Below are positions 1 to 5,937 of a DNA stretch of 6,283 nt, one piece after another. Made by a program: the position numbers and the translations under genes. Origin of the DNA: Deltaproteobacteria bacterium (GTDB lineage: Bacteria; Desulfobacterota; DSM-4660; Desulfatiglandales; Desulfatiglandaceae). Below the pieces are notes generated by a model. The model did not search any database and had not been told where the DNA came from. It saw nothing but the letters and a program-made list of their open reading frames with translations. The stretch is taken from assembly GCA_019313765.1 (NCBI GenBank), contig JAFDAP010000105.1, positions 1-6,283 of the forward strand, read 5' to 3'. Each line of letters begins with the position of its first letter. The stretch's first letter is position 1.

Positions 1-19
1 GAAACGGAATTATGGAGTG

Positions 20-48
20 ATGGTATCGGGTTGCAACCCAGACCCCAT
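20..48 (-). repeat. Palindromic hairpin downstream of fadD
   Basis: The perfect 12-bp palindrome GGGTTGCAACCC (28-39) is flanked by ATGG (20-23) and CCAT (45-48), which pair as an outer stem. It follows the fadD stop by about 20 bp. There is no T-run on the minus-strand 3' side, so it is not a classical intrinsic terminator. It may still protect or end the transcript. It overlaps the heptad array, so the palindrome may be a by-product of repeat sequence. Confidence 0.35.
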
Positions 49-73
49 AACTCGCAACCCGCAACCCGCCTAC
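32..73 (-). repeat. Degenerate 7-bp tandem repeat array after fadD
   Basis: Read on the minus strand the bases fall into six heptads in one register: GTAGGCG, GGTTGCG, GGTTGCG, AGTTATG, GGGTCTG, GGTTGCA. Two copies are identical and the others differ by two to four bases. The fadD stop codon (70-72) lies inside the first heptad. The array resembles the short tandemly repeated heptamers (STRR) known in cyanobacteria, in form rather than necessarily in origin. Confidence 0.6.
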
Positions 74-1905
74 CTCCTCTTATACATGGCCTCAATCAGG
101 TCACCGAATGCCTCATTTATATATTTTCGTTTTACCTTCATGGTCGGCGTGACCTCGCCATCTTCCTCATAAAGCTTCTTGGGAAGGATAGTGAATTTCT
201 TTACCTGCTCCACACGGGCTAAGGTCTCGTTTACAGCGTCCACCTCGCCCTGGATAAATTTTATTATCTCGGGACTCTGGGTCAGGTCATTGTATGTGGA
301 GAATTGTATCTTATTATCCTGTGCATATTTGACCACATTGTCCTCATCAATCATGATCAGGGAAGTAATAAATTTTTTCCCATCCCCGATAACGACCGCG
401 TCATTGATATACGGACTGGCCTTCAGCTTGTTTTCAATATACTGGGGGGTAATATTTTTGCCTCCGGCCGTGACAATAATATCCTTTTTCCTGTCCGTGA
501 TCTTGAGATACCCGTCCTCATCAATCTCTCCCACGTCCCCGGAGTAAAGCCACCCGTCCTTTATGGTCTCCGCGGTCGCCTCTGGGGCTCCGTAATATCC
601 CTTGAATACTGAAGGAGACTTTACAAGTATTTCGCCGTCATCCGCAATTTTGATTTCCGTTCCCGGAAGCGGCGGGCCGACTGTTCCGAACTTCACTTTG
701 TCCATGTGAGAGGCACAGGTCACCCCCGTTCCCTCTGTCTGTCCGTAACCCTCTATAAGATTTACGCCCATGGACTGGAAAAAATGAAGCACATCGGGAG
801 AAATAGGGGCGGCGCCCGAATACGCTACCCTCAGACGCTCAAACCCCAACCTCTCCTTAAGCTTCCGAAAAACTGCAAGATAGGCAAGCTTAAAAAGAAC
901 TTCAAGATAGAAAGGGACCGGCTTAAAATTCATCCTCAGGGTAGCCCGGCTTTTCCCTATTTTAAGGGCAATGCCAAAAACGAGTTTCTTAAACCAGGTC
1001 GCATCCGACATCCGGATATAAACCGCGGAAAGGTATTTTTCCCATATACGGGGAACAGCATATCCCACGGTCGGGGATATCTCCCTCATATTATCGGTTA
1101 CAGTATCCAAACTTTCTATGAAACTGACTGTATATCCATTTGTTATGTGCGCAAAGACCGAAAAGAGGCGCTCAAAGATATGACACAGGGGCAAAAAAGA
1201 CATGACTTCATCATCGTCTTCTATGGGGTTATCCATGACAATGGTACGGCCCATCCATGTGACATTCCTGTGGGTCAGCATGGCCCCTTTTGGGGGACCT
1301 GTAGTGCCAGATGTATAGATAAGAACCGAGAGATCCTCTGGTGTTAGCTCATTCATGCGGTTTTCAAACAGGTCGGGATCTTTTTCTACAATTCCTCGAC
1401 CCATTTCCAGGATGTCGTCATAGGTCATGACCATGGGGTCCTCAAAATGTTTCAACCCTTCCAGATCCCAGACAATGACCTTTTCCAGTTTGGGTGCCTT
1501 ATCCCGGAAATGGAGCCATTTATCCAACTGTTCTTCATTTTCCACAAAGAAAAATCTCGAATCCGAATTCTGGATCACATACTCCACCTGGGGCCAGGCA
1601 TTGGTGGAATAGACACCTACTGCAACGCCGCCCACACATTGGATACCCAGGTCTATAAACACCCATTCGGGACAGTTATCTCCGATAATGGAGACACAAT
1701 CTCCCTTTTTAAGACCCATGGAGACAAGGGCCGAACCTATGTATTTGGCCCGCCTGTAGTATTCATTCCATGAAATATCGTGCCAGAGACCATATTCCTT
1801 TTTGCGCATGGCCACCCGGTTGCCATATTTCTCTGCAGCCTGTTTAAAAATTTGCGGGACAGTTTCCAGCGGCATTTTTGAAGTTATTTCCACGTTTTCT
1901 TTCAT
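70..1905 (-). CDS. fadD: AMP-forming long-chain acyl-CoA synthetase (FAA1/FadD type)
   Basis: This 611-residue protein is a complete ANL-superfamily ligase, which activates a carboxylic acid to an acyl-adenylate and then to acyl-CoA. The ATP-binding loop YTSGTTGPPKG is at residues 197-207. The GYGQTEG motif is at 386-392 and the YSGDVG motif, with the ribose-binding Asp, at 454-459. The hinge region DRKKDIIVTAGGKN is at 471-484, and the likely catalytic Lys of the C-terminal domain is K590 in PTMKVKR. Length and motif style fit the long-chain FAA1 group (COG1022) better than short-chain or aryl ligases, but substrate cannot be read from sequence. Residues 330-350 are hydrophobic and could aid membrane contact. 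It is the last gene of the liv block, 105 bp after livF, so it may be co-transcribed with the importer and activate its cargo. The Shine-Dalgarno before the chosen ATG is weak (only GAG about 10 bp upstream). Met11 is an alternative start. The TAG stop lies inside a 7-bp repeat. Confidence 0.95.
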   Translation of the reverse strand: MKENVEITSKMPLETVPQIFKQAAEKYGNRVAMRKKEYGLWHDISWNEYYRRAKYIGSALVSMGLKKGDCVSIIGDNCPEWVFIDLGIQCVGGVAVGVYSTNAWPQVEYVIQNSDSRFFFVENEEQLDKWLHFRDKAPKLEKVIVWDLEGLKHFEDPMVMTYDDILEMGRGIVEKDPDLFENRMNELTPEDLSVLIYTSGTTGPPKGAMLTHRNVTWMGRTIVMDNPIEDDDEVMSFLPLCHIFERLFSVFAHITNGYTVSFIESLDTVTDNMREISPTVGYAVPRIWEKYLSAVYIRMSDATWFKKLVFGIALKIGKSRATLRMNFKPVPFYLEVLFKLAYLAVFRKLKERLGFERLRVAYSGAAPISPDVLHFFQSMGVNLIEGYGQTEGTGVTCASHMDKVKFGTVGPPLPGTEIKIADDGEILVKSPSVFKGYYGAPEATAETIKDGWLYSGDVGEIDEDGYLKITDRKKDIIVTAGGKNITPQYIENKLKASPYINDAVVIGDGKKFITSLIMIDEDNVVKYAQDNKIQFSTYNDLTQSPEIIKFIQGEVDAVNETLARVEQVKKFTILPKKLYEEDGEVTPTMKVKRKYINEAFGDLIEAMYKRR

Positions 1906-1992
1906 AACAAATCTCGGAGCAGATCAACTGTAACACAATCCTTATGTTGTAAGCATTTTTTGACCGTTTTTCAGCGGCGCAGCTGCGTAATA

Positions 1993-2013
1993 TAAAATTG
2001 CGAAGCAATTTTA
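1993..2013 (-). repeat. Perfect inverted repeat overlapping the livF stop
   Basis: Two 9-bp arms, TAAAATTGC (1993-2001) and GCAATTTTA (2005-2013), flank a 3-bp centre. The livF TAA stop (2011-2013) is the outer end of one arm. On the transcript it would form a stem with a GCUUCGC tip. A second palindrome, CGCAGCTGCG, lies a few bases further along the transcript towards fadD. The A/T-rich 3' arm runs into TATATTA, so weak termination or 3'-end protection between livF and fadD is possible. The stem is too A/T-rich for a confident terminator call. Confidence 0.5.
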
Positions 2014-2787
2014 TCTCCACCTCTTCTTTCTCTTCCAGCGCTGATAACCTTTGGCCGACTCCTCCGATCTCATCCCCATATAAAATTCCTGGACATCCTT
2101 GTCTTCCATGAGTTCTTTTGCCTTACCCTTCATAACAAACCGTCCGTTTTCCAGGATAAGGCCAACATCAGAAATGGTAAGGGCCATGCGGGCGTTCTGT
2201 TCCACCAACAGGATGGTGACGCCCTCGTCATTGACGGTGCTGATGATCTTGAAAATATCCCTGACCAGAATAGGAGAAAGCCCTAATGAAGGTTCATCAA
2301 GAAAAAGTAACTTGGGCCGATTCATGAGGGCCCGGCCAATGGCCAACATCTGCTGCTCACCGCCGGAAAGTGTCCCTGCCCACTGGTCCTCTCTATCTTT
2401 AAGCACAGGAAAATACCCGTATATCCGCTCAAAATCCTTTTTTATGCCTGCTCGATCTTTTCTTATGTAGGCCCCCATGAGCAGGTTTTCCCGGACACTA
2501 AGCTCCTCGAAGACCTCCCTGCCTTCCGGCACATAAGAGATCCCCTTTCTGACAATCACTTCAGTGTCCTTTCCGTCAATCCGCTTCCCCATGAACTCTA
2601 TTGTCCCTTTGTCCGGCTGATCATCCAGGAGGCCCATAACGGTCTTCAGCACGGTGGACTTTCCTGCCCCGTTATTTCCTAAGATGGCCGTGATGGTTCC
2701 TTCTTCCACGGAAAGGGATACACCGCGCAGGGCATAAATTAGTATATAAAACGTCTCTATATTTTTTATCTCAAGCAGCGCGCTCAT
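2011..2787 (-). CDS. livF: LivF-type ABC transporter ATP-binding protein
   Basis: This 258-residue ATPase is one of the two nucleotide-binding subunits of a branched-chain amino acid type (HAAT) importer, acting at the inner face of the membrane. Walker A GNNGAGKST is at residues 37-45, the signature LSGGEQQ at 140-146, and Walker B LLFLDEP at 160-166 with catalytic Glu165. The switch position reads VEQN (195-198), with Gln where many ABC ATPases have His. This is the normal LivF state (E. coli LivF also has VEQN) and separates it from LivG. The C-terminus carries about 20 residues beyond the usual LivF end, finishing in a strongly basic tail (WKRKKRWR). I have seen similar tails in deltaproteobacterial LivF proteins. 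The ATG is 2 bp after the livG stop, so the two genes are surely co-transcribed and probably translationally coupled. A purine-rich GGAGAGGA lies about 15-22 bp upstream, which is far for a normal ribosome site. The stop codon forms the edge of an inverted repeat. Confidence 0.97.
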   Translation of the reverse strand: MSALLEIKNIETFYILIYALRGVSLSVEEGTITAILGNNGAGKSTVLKTVMGLLDDQPDKGTIEFMGKRIDGKDTEVIVRKGISYVPEGREVFEELSVRENLLMGAYIRKDRAGIKKDFERIYGYFPVLKDREDQWAGTLSGGEQQMLAIGRALMNRPKLLFLDEPSLGLSPILVRDIFKIISTVNDEGVTILLVEQNARMALTISDVGLILENGRFVMKGKAKELMEDKDVQEFYMGMRSEESAKGYQRWKRKKRWR

Positions 2788-2789
2788 CT

Positions 2790-3578
2790 TTATTCTATAT
2801 CATCCTCTCCTAAGTAGGCCTTCAGCACTTCAGGGTGTTTCTGTACCTCTTCAGGGTTTCCTTCCGTAATGGGTTTGCCGAAATTAATGGCCAGGATGCG
2901 GTCTGATATGTCCATGACCATCTTCATGTCGTGTTCGATCAACAGGATCGTGACCCCGAGTTCATCCTGTATGTCCTTTACCCAGAATATCAGGTCCTGC
3001 TTCTCCTCGGAGTTCATGCCCGCAGATGGTTCGTCAAGAAGAAGCAATTTGGGTTCCAATGCCAGTGCCCTTCCTAATTCTACTAATTTTTGTGTCCCGT
3101 AAGGGAGCCCCCCCACAAATTGATTTCTGGCAGCCTGGAGATCCAAAAGGTCAATGATATGCTCCACCCGTTCCCTGTGTTTTATCTCATCTTTAGCCGC
3201 ACTGGAGCCTCTCCTGAAAAATGTGGCCCCTGTCCAGATACCGGTTTTCATATGGATATGGCGGCCTAACATCAGGTTCTCCATAACAGTCATCCTGGAA
3301 AAGAGTTCAATGTTCTGAAAGGTCCTGGAAATCCCTTTCTGGGCAATCCTGTGGGGTTTGAGGCCTATGATATCCTCACCCTTGAAAAAAATTGCCCCTG
3401 AATCAGGTTTATAAAGGCCGCTGATACAGTTGAAAATGGTCGTCTTGCCGGCCCCATTGGGCCCGATAATGGAAAAGATAGAACCGGGTTTCACATTAAT
3501 GCTGACCCTGTCCACTGCCACGAGGCCGCCAAAGGTGATTGTCAAGTTATCCATGGAAAAAAATTGATTATTTGTCAT
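2790..3578 (-). CDS. livG: LivG-type ABC transporter ATP-binding protein
   Basis: This is the second ATPase of the HAAT importer. Numbered from the longest reading (275 residues from position 3617), Walker A GPNGAGKTT is at 52-60, Walker B LLLLDEPSAG at 191-200 and the switch His in IEHD at 229. The signature is the degenerate LPYGTQK (171-177) typical of LivG, where E. coli also lacks the canonical LSGGQ. I prefer the ATG at 3578 (Met14 of the longest reading, 262 residues). The family usually starts a few residues before the strand that here reads MDNLTITFGG, and the first 13 codons show no family character and run back towards a repeat hairpin at 3631-3650. No good Shine-Dalgarno decides the matter, and Met22 is also possible. 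It is followed after 2 bp by livF and preceded by livH after about 109 bp. Confidence 0.95.
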   Translation of the reverse strand: MTNNQFFSMDNLTITFGGLVAVDRVSINVKPGSIFSIIGPNGAGKTTIFNCISGLYKPDSGAIFFKGEDIIGLKPHRIAQKGISRTFQNIELFSRMTVMENLMLGRHIHMKTGIWTGATFFRRGSSAAKDEIKHRERVEHIIDLLDLQAARNQFVGGLPYGTQKLVELGRALALEPKLLLLDEPSAGMNSEEKQDLIFWVKDIQDELGVTILLIEHDMKMVMDISDRILAINFGKPITEGNPEEVQKHPEVLKAYLGEDDIE

Positions 3579-3630
3579 TTGTCCGTCGCCCGTTTCCGAA
3601 ATTGGTCCGCCCGTCATAACCAGCCCAACA

Positions 3631-3650
3631 GGCAGGCACGGTGGCCCGCC
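3631..3650 (-). repeat. GC-rich REP-like hairpin between livH and livG
   Basis: On the minus strand GGCGGGC and GCCTGCC pair (seven positions with one G-U) around a 6-base loop, preceded by GTAGG. The GTAGGGCGGGC opening is typical of short intergenic hairpin repeats found in many copies in some genomes. The 10-mer gtggcccgcc (3641-3650) recurs at 4637-4646 inside the element between livM and livH. Confidence 0.4.
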
Positions 3651-3655
3651 CTACA

Positions 3656-3683
3656 CTCGTTCCGACTTCCGACCTCCTACCTC
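3656..3683 (-). repeat. Degenerate 7-bp tandem repeat array after livH
   Basis: Four heptads in one register on the minus strand: GAGGTAG, GAGGTCG, GAAGTCG, GAACGAG. The array begins 4 bp after the livH stop. Adjacent copies differ by one to three bases. The unit is related in length and G-rich style, but not identical, to the arrays after fadD and livM. Confidence 0.5.
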
Positions 3684-3687
3684 TGTT

Positions 3688-4560
3688 TTACACTTTTCTC
3701 ACATAATGCCTGGCAAACAACCCGCTCGGCTTAAAACAGAGGACCAGTACAATAATTCCGAATGCCACAATTGACTTAAACTCAAGGGAGACATAGCCGC
3801 CAAAAAGGTTTTCGATAACACCCAACATGTACCCACCGAGCGCCGCGCCGACCAGGGTGGTCATGCCGCCGAGTACTGCCGCGGCAAAACCTTTCAAAAG
3901 TGGGTCTAACATGAGATTCGGATCTAATGTGGCAATGGGAGCCAATAAAATGCCGGCCACTGCACCGATCATAGAGCTCATTGCCCATGTGATGGAGAGT
4001 ATCCTGTTGGTACGAATCCCATTGATGCGGGCTGCCATGGCGTTCTGCTGGGTCGCTTTCATGGCAATTCCCACCTTTGTGTATTTGAAAAACAGGAAGA
4101 GGATAAGCATCAATATGAGCGTAATAAGGAGCGTTGCAATATTCAAATAACTTATCACGGCAGGGCCGATATTTATGACATCAAAATCGGACACAGGGAA
4201 AGGGAGGTCTTTCTGATCAGCCCCCCATTTCCAGCTCGCCACGCCGTAAAGGATCATCTGAAATCCTAATGTGATAAGGATGAGGCTCAGAATGTTGGGG
4301 TCCTTGGCCCTCCTTAAAAAGACAAATTCCAGAAATATCCCCAAGGCGGCGGCAAAAACGATGGCGCCGATAAATGAAATCGCAAAAGAGTTGCCGTGGG
4401 TTACAAGCAGCATGTAAGCCACAAAGGTGGAGATCATGGACATTTCACCCTGGCCGAAGTTGGGGACCTCCGAGGTCTTGTAAATGATCACCATGGCAAG
4501 GGCAACCAGGGCATATAAGCTTCCAAAGGAAAGGCCGCTGACGATGAGCTGCAAGAACAT
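3688..4560 (-). CDS. livH: LivH-type ABC transporter permease
   Basis: This 290-residue, very hydrophobic protein is one of the two channel subunits of the importer. The N-terminus (LSFGSLYALVALAMVIIYKT, 10-29) and the following NFGQGEM (34-40) are the classic LivH opening. Hydrophobic membrane segments follow at about 42-54, 60-80, 90-108, 136-159, 188-210, 223-250 and 262-278. The cytoplasmic loop that couples to the ATPases is at about 160-182 (KVGIAMKAT, then AMAARINGI). A good ribosome site GAGGT sits 6 bp before the ATG, which fixes the start. The gene comes after livM here, the reverse of the E. coli order livH-livM, and a 283-bp repeat-bearing gap separates the two permease genes. A 7-bp repeat array starts 4 bp after the TAA stop. 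Confidence 0.96.
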   Translation of the reverse strand: MFLQLIVSGLSFGSLYALVALAMVIIYKTSEVPNFGQGEMSMISTFVAYMLLVTHGNSFAISFIGAIVFAAALGIFLEFVFLRRAKDPNILSLILITLGFQMILYGVASWKWGADQKDLPFPVSDFDVINIGPAVISYLNIATLLITLILMLILFLFFKYTKVGIAMKATQQNAMAARINGIRTNRILSITWAMSSMIGAVAGILLAPIATLDPNLMLDPLLKGFAAAVLGGMTTLVGAALGGYMLGVIENLFGGYVSLEFKSIVAFGIIVLVLCFKPSGLFARHYVRKV

Positions 4561-4564
4561 TAGA

Positions 4565-4606
4565 ATACCTCAAAATGAAAAAAACGAAATGTAACTGTTC
4601 AGGTAT
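4565..4606 (-). promoter_or_regulatory. Possible masking of the livH ribosome site
   Basis: The livH ribosome site GAGGT (4567-4571) extends to AGGTAT (4565-4570). A perfect 6-base complement, ATACCT, lies 30 bases upstream on the transcript (4601-4606). Pairing would hide the ribosome site. The loop is long and U-rich and the stem short, so stability is doubtful. Confidence 0.2.
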
Positions 4607-4618
4607 ATTGCCAGCTAA

Positions 4619-4707
4619 GGCTAAAGCTCTGTGGTAGTGGCCCGCCACAAAAACGGCGGACGTTCCGCTTTTAGCCACGACATCGCGCCTTGAAAGGCGC
4701 TCCCACA
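4619..4707 (-). repeat. REP-like multi-hairpin element between livM and livH
   Basis: On the minus strand the element opens with TGTGGGA followed by a 7-bp stem, GCGCCTT and AAGGCGC (4685-4700), then GATG. This order matches the common REP layout (TGTGGGAGC, stem, GCGAT). Further on, GCTAAAAGC and GCTTTAGCC arms (4667-4676 and 4619-4627, one bulged base) enclose two small hairpins: GCGGA/TCCGC (4656-4668) and GTGG/CCAC (4637-4648). Such elements are non-autonomous and are thought to be spread by RAYT transposases. None is encoded here. In the operon it could shape mRNA stability between the two permease genes. Confidence 0.55.
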
Positions 4708-4732
4708 AAGTGCGTAGCCAATTAGGACTGAT

Positions 4733-4761
4733 ATTATGCCTTCAAGGTTGAATATTTACAA
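4733..4761 (-). promoter_or_regulatory. Candidate sigma70 promoter upstream of livH
   Basis: On the minus strand TTGTAA (4756-4761) and CATAAT (4733-4738) lie 17 bp apart, four and five matches to the -35 and -10 consensus. The spacer holds a small inverted repeat, TTCAA-CC-TTGAA (4741-4752), which could be an operator. The site would start transcription upstream of the REP-like element and supply livH-livG-livF-fadD separately from livM. An A/T-rich gap can yield such matches by chance. Confidence 0.3.
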
Positions 4762-4803
4762 CGAAATCCCTATTCATAAAAGATATACCACATTTTCTTT
4801 GCT

Positions 4804-4838
4804 AACAACCCGCAACTCGTAACCCGGAACACGGAACA
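4804..4838 (-). repeat. Degenerate 7-bp tandem repeat array after livM
   Basis: Five heptads in one register on the minus strand: TGTTCCG, TGTTCCG, GGTTACG, AGTTGCG, GGTTGTT. The first two are identical. The array begins 5 bp after the livM stop. The units GGTTACG and AGTTGCG are close to GGTTGCG in the array after fadD, more than 4.7 kb away, which points to a shared repeat family. Confidence 0.6.
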
Positions 4839-4843
4839 TGTTT

Positions 4844-5893
4844 TTAAAACGGCCACGTCTTCCAGTAGATCTTGGTTCTTATCCAGAAGCCAAACAGGCC
4901 AAGGGGTTCGAATACCACGAGCAAAACAACAATCAGGCCGAAAACAATGCTTGCGATATTGGGAAGACCGCTCAAGGTCATCCAATTCTCTGAAAATGAT
5001 ATCAAAACGGTCCCGAGGTAAGGCAGATCCTGGACCTTATCCAGGAACAGCAAGAGCCAGGTCATGACCATCCCACCCATAATAGAACCAAAGATAGATC
5101 CCAATCCCCCTACAATCACAAACGCCAGAAAATAGATGGAAAGGATAAAGTTAAAGGTGCTTGGATTAATAAAGCCTAAGAGAAACGCAAACAACCCTCC
5201 GGCAATGCCCGCGTAAAAGGCACTGACCGCAAAGGCTAAGGTCTTGTAAAAAATCAGGTTGACACCCATGGTTTCAGCAGCGATATCGCTGTCCCTTATG
5301 GCAATAAAGGCCCGTCCCACCCTTGTTTTCATCAGGTTCCGGGCCGCCAGGATCAGGAGGAATGCAATGGAGACGATCAAGAAATAGAGCTGCCTGTCAC
5401 TCTCAAGGACATAGGGTCCGAAACTGAGACTTGGGGCCTCAAGGCCCATCCTTCCACCAAAGACCTGCCAGCGGCCGATCACCTGGGTGATGGCCATGCC
5501 GAATCCCAGCGTGGCAATGGCAAGATACGGCCCTTCCAGCCTCAGGGCCGGCAGGCCCAGGACAAAACCGAAAAAGGCTGCAATAAAGGCAGCCACTACA
5601 AGGGCTAAGAGAAAGGGAAGATGCAAGGCGGTCATCAAAAGGACGGTCCCATAGGCGCCAATGGCGAAAAAACCCGCATGGCCCAGGGATATCTGTCCCG
5701 TATAACCCACAAGGATGTTCAATCCCACGGTGACAATTACATTGATGGCCATATAGTTGGCTATGTAGATATAATAGTTGGGGGCAATGAGGGGAAAGGT
5801 GATCAGCGCGGCAATGAGCATCAGGAACCAGAACCAGAGGACCTTACTGTCTAACAGTTGAATGTCCTCATAATAGTCTCTCTTCATATCCAT
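4844..5893 (-). CDS. livM: LivM-type ABC transporter permease
   Basis: This 349-residue protein is the second channel subunit of the HAAT importer. The family hallmark YTGQISLGHAGF is at residues 64-75, followed by GPYLAIATLGFG at 121-132. The cytoplasmic coupling loop is around 191-212 (RVGRAFIAIRDSDIAAETMG). GGLGSIFGSIMGG (262-274) and a C-terminal FEPLGLFGFW complete the LivM pattern. About eight to nine hydrophobic segments can be counted. There is no signal peptide, only a short polar N-terminus of about 18 residues before the first membrane helix. The start is supported by AGGGGA 8 bp upstream of the ATG; Met3 is a less likely alternative. It is the first gene of the importer block, 44 bp after the DUF1992 gene. 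The TAA stop is 5 bp from a 7-bp repeat array. Confidence 0.96.
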   Translation of the reverse strand: MDMKRDYYEDIQLLDSKVLWFWFLMLIAALITFPLIAPNYYIYIANYMAINVIVTVGLNILVGYTGQISLGHAGFFAIGAYGTVLLMTALHLPFLLALVVAAFIAAFFGFVLGLPALRLEGPYLAIATLGFGMAITQVIGRWQVFGGRMGLEAPSLSFGPYVLESDRQLYFLIVSIAFLLILAARNLMKTRVGRAFIAIRDSDIAAETMGVNLIFYKTLAFAVSAFYAGIAGGLFAFLLGFINPSTFNFILSIYFLAFVIVGGLGSIFGSIMGGMVMTWLLLFLDKVQDLPYLGTVLISFSENWMTLSGLPNIASIVFGLIVVLLVVFEPLGLFGFWIRTKIYWKTWPF

Positions 5894-5937
5894 AGTCTGG
5901 TTCCCCTAACATCCAAGCGTATGTATATATCTAAAAA

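Noticed and set aside
1..73. CRISPR-like short repeats
   Set aside because: The units are 7 bp and contiguous with no spacers. This is a tandem array, not a CRISPR.
706..1347. 213-residue plus-strand open frame
   Set aside because: It lies wholly antisense inside fadD, shows no domain, and is rich in Arg/Lys/Gly/Pro as expected from a shadow frame. fadD has all its family motifs here.
2223..2787. Gln in place of the switch-loop His in LivF, and the non-canonical LPYG signature in LivG (near 3087-3107), as signs of defective ATPases
   Set aside because: Both are the normal state of the LivF and LivG families, including E. coli.
4445..4708. 87-residue minus-strand frame beginning in the REP-like element and running into livH
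   Set aside because: Its first third is the REP-like hairpin translated, and the rest is the wrong frame of livH. No ribosome site is visible.
4770..4985. 71-residue minus-strand frame overlapping the livM 3' end
   Set aside because: It is an out-of-frame reading of livM, extended through the heptad repeat.
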